From NCBI RefSeq assembly GCF_001625215.2, contig NC_030384.2, forward strand, positions 36,738,390 to 36,802,389: a stretch of DNA of 64,000 nucleotides, in the 5' to 3' direction. Numbering within the stretch: the first letter of the stretch is position 1; every line of letters begins with the position of its first letter. The notes beneath the pieces are model-generated. The model was not told where the DNA came from and searched no databases. It saw only the letters and a list, made by a program, of their open reading frames with translations. Position numbers and translations under genes: made by a program. Below are positions 62,118-64,000 of this stretch, piece by piece. This DNA comes from Daucus carota subsp. sativus (taxonomy: Eukaryota > Streptophyta > Magnoliopsida > Apiales > Apiaceae).

Positions 62118-62586
62118 TTCCGAGCCACTGCAACAAATGACTATTCCATGATTCTCTTCTCTCCATTTCGGTCTCTGTCTTAATACTGTTCGGATAGACA
62201 ATTCACACCTTTCTTGCTTGCTCTTGCTCCCCCACTTCTTTTCCAAACAGGAATGTAATGCACCAAAAATCAAAGACCAGAAGCTGAGGAGCCAACGCAT
62301 ACACAAATTATTACAACGCCAACCTTGTGAAGAAAATTAAACCCACTCATCCTTTTCGTCTTCACACTTTTCTCCCACTTCCATTCAATTACCGTTTTTT
62401 CAATATTCACCACTAACACAACAATTTCCTCAAACCTTCGTTGATGTGAAAGAACGCGTACGCCCCATAGTTACGTCAATTGCATAGAGTTATTCTAATT
62501 TCTTACAACATTTTCACACACAAAATCTCGGTTTTTGCCATTAGGCCAGGACCTCATCAGCATATATGTAGAAACGCTCACAAGTC

Positions 62587-63578
62587 ATGGAAGTACTTAA
62601 CTTACTGAAATTCTGGCGAAATCCAGCAGGCGGCTCGGATGATGTCAATGTTTGTGATACAGGTTTAGACGACGAAGACTCCTCTCTTTTGGCAGAGACT
62701 CGCGACTTTGACAAATTTGTAAGCAAAAACAAGTCTAGTATCTTCAGCACTAGAAGTGTCGGCATCACAAGCTCTGACAATGACATTAACAAGCATCATG
62801 TCCACAAGATATTTTCCAAAAAAGACGGCCAGGCCAGGCCTAGTGCTTTTAATGCCAATTTATATTCAAAACAAAATTCACTGCCACTTGAAACAAATTT
62901 CAAATCTCAATCACCTATTCTCATACTCAACTCTTCTCCGAAGAATTGCATCTCCATGCTAGGGTTCAAGAAATCGTCGAGTTCAGGCAAAATAGATTTA
63001 ACTAGTACGACTCGTTCCACTGCTAGTCCGAAGATAAAAGAGAGCAAAAAGTGCATAGAAGAGGTTCAGAATACGGAGGATTCATCTTCTAGTAAGTACT
63101 TGAAGGTGATTAAGCCGTTGTACGTTAAAGCTTTAAAGATCAAGATTTTTGAACAACCAGTACCCGAGAGTTCAAGGACGCCTGGGGCGAAACAAGGGAG
63201 TCGAGCAGCCGTGTTTAGGGAAGTTTGTAAAAAATTGATGAAGAGCAAATCTTCCGTAAGAACAGTGCCTGTGCCTGCAAAACGGAGAGATGACTCGGCA
63301 CTGCAACAGCAGGATGGCATCCAGAGTGCCATTCTTTATTGCAAGAGGTCGTACAGTTCAGCATCAACGACGACAATTTCACAAGGTACAAATTTAACTA
63401 CTTAAAAAAATTTGATATGTAGACCATAAAATCATATTTTAATTGTTTGATAATTTGATTTGGTTCCTGATTAATTAAAATTTGCTATTCAGAATGTGCT
63501 GTGTTATCGAGATCTGCCAGTGAATCTTCTTGTCAGAATGGCAGCAATAAATCCACGGATTATATCGAAATGAAGTAG
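62587..63578 (+). CDS. Membrane-associated kinase regulator (MAKR family)
   Basis: Two exons (62587..63385, 63493..63578) join in frame to 294 residues. The protein is polar, Ser- and Lys-rich and largely disordered. Family marks are ILILNSSPKNCISMLGFKKS (about 112-131), the basic segment YLKVIKPLYVKALK, the patch FREVCKKLMKSKSS (about 211-225) and the near-C-terminal signature RRDDSALQQQDGIQSAILYCKRS (about 235-257). MAKRs, including BKI1, attach to the plasma membrane through basic patches and modulate LRR receptor kinases such as BRI1 or BAM3. Which receptor this one serves cannot be told from sequence. A Ser-rich tail in exon 2 ends DYIEMK. The start is the first ATG in the frame. Confidence 0.88.
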
Positions 63579-64000
63579 GTGGTGTATGAAGCTCTGATCA
63601 TATCATCTTATAATTGTTTTTAGTTTAGAGGAGATACTGTCAACGAGATTGTTGAAGCAGATGCCAATATTTGCAAATTAACTATGTTCTTCCTTCACAA
63701 TTTTTCAAAGTGATGTCAAATATTTTTTTTTTTTTTATCGCCCTTGCTAGGCTTACCTACATCAAGTGTTCGAGCCTTGTCTAACAAAGACGGGTGCTTG
63801 TGTGTTTAATCATTATAAAGAAAAAATCTCATGTAGTCATCCATTGGAACAAGATGGGAAAGGAAATTAAGATGCTCCCTCCCACAAGTATTGATTGTGT
63901 GAGAGCTAAAGTTGTACTCTGACTGCTACTCTCCGTTTTCTACCCCACCTGTTTCTGCAAAGTATTTATGCCATTTATTTTCAAATTGTAATGCGCGGAA
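63579..64000 (+). other. MAKR 3' flank
   Basis: 3' untranslated region and downstream DNA with a poly-T run near 63725. No further gene is visible before the right edge. Confidence 0.5.

Larger units (their letters stand above)
59779..62586. other. Spacer between divergent receptor-kinase and MAKR genes
   Basis: It contains the two promoters. A weak inverted-repeat element may lie at about 60225-60411 (TCTATGTTATC against GGTAACATAGAT). A perfect 23-bp palindrome is at 62095-62117. Short frames at 61545-61748 and 62100-62306 show no recognisable domain. No gene is supported. Confidence 0.55.

Noticed and set aside
1-64000. CRISPR arrays, operons, phage or defence-island content
   Set aside because: The sequence is plant nuclear DNA with spliced genes; no regularly spaced repeats or prokaryotic gene layout are present.

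Overview
This is nuclear DNA from a flowering plant, almost certainly a eudicot. It is AT-rich. Its genes have short exons split by GT-AG introns, and every gene product belongs to a plant family (plastid sigma factor, PDV1, R3-MYB, PPR, ABCC, G-type lectin receptor kinase, MAKR). Small non-autonomous DNA transposons are scattered through introns and spacers. The species cannot be fixed from the sequence alone. There is no sign of bacterial, organellar or viral replicon sequence.

Layout. At 1-3897 (minus) lies the 5' part of a 3beta-hydroxysteroid dehydrogenase/decarboxylase gene that runs off the left edge. A repeat-bearing spacer with an hAT-type element at 5217-6151 follows. A J-domain/DUF3444 co-chaperone is at 8320-10494 (plus). 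A ten-exon PTB splicing regulator is at 12249-18699 (minus). A multi-pass membrane protein (20064-21931, minus) and an E-class PPR protein (22175-24301, plus) share a 243-bp divergent promoter. A TRY/CPC-like R3-MYB is at 25543-26094 (plus) and plastid sigma factor SIG5 at 26787-29594 (minus). The mitochondrial carrier MTM1 (31521-35266, minus), plastid-division protein PDV1 (38815-41390, plus), a myosin-I TH1-like protein (42265-44263, plus) and an ABCC10-type transporter (46353-52891, plus) come next. The right side holds a DUF3143 plastid protein (53393-55500, minus), a G-type lectin receptor kinase (56630-59778, minus) and a membrane-associated kinase regulator (62587-63578, plus).

The exon models were built by hand from splice signals and reading frame. 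Every complete multi-exon model closes in frame, with a coding length divisible by three. The genes are not an operon or pathway. What links them is shared ancestry: from memory, the DnaJ, PTB2, TRIPTYCHON, PDV1 and MAKR5 relatives lie close together on Arabidopsis chromosome 5, and SIG5 and the lectin kinase form a second neighbouring pair there. The window therefore looks like a conserved eudicot block. Plastid function recurs (SIG5, PDV1, DUF3143), but this may be chance.

No wholly new system was found. The observations most worth checking are a seed-type RY/G-box module in the divergent promoter, a candidate poison exon beside CU-rich tracts in the large PTB intron, a very compact LTR-type (TRIM) fossil in the receptor-kinase intron, an hAT-type element carrying a strong CG-rich hairpin, and an exon-like host remnant at 45027-45233.
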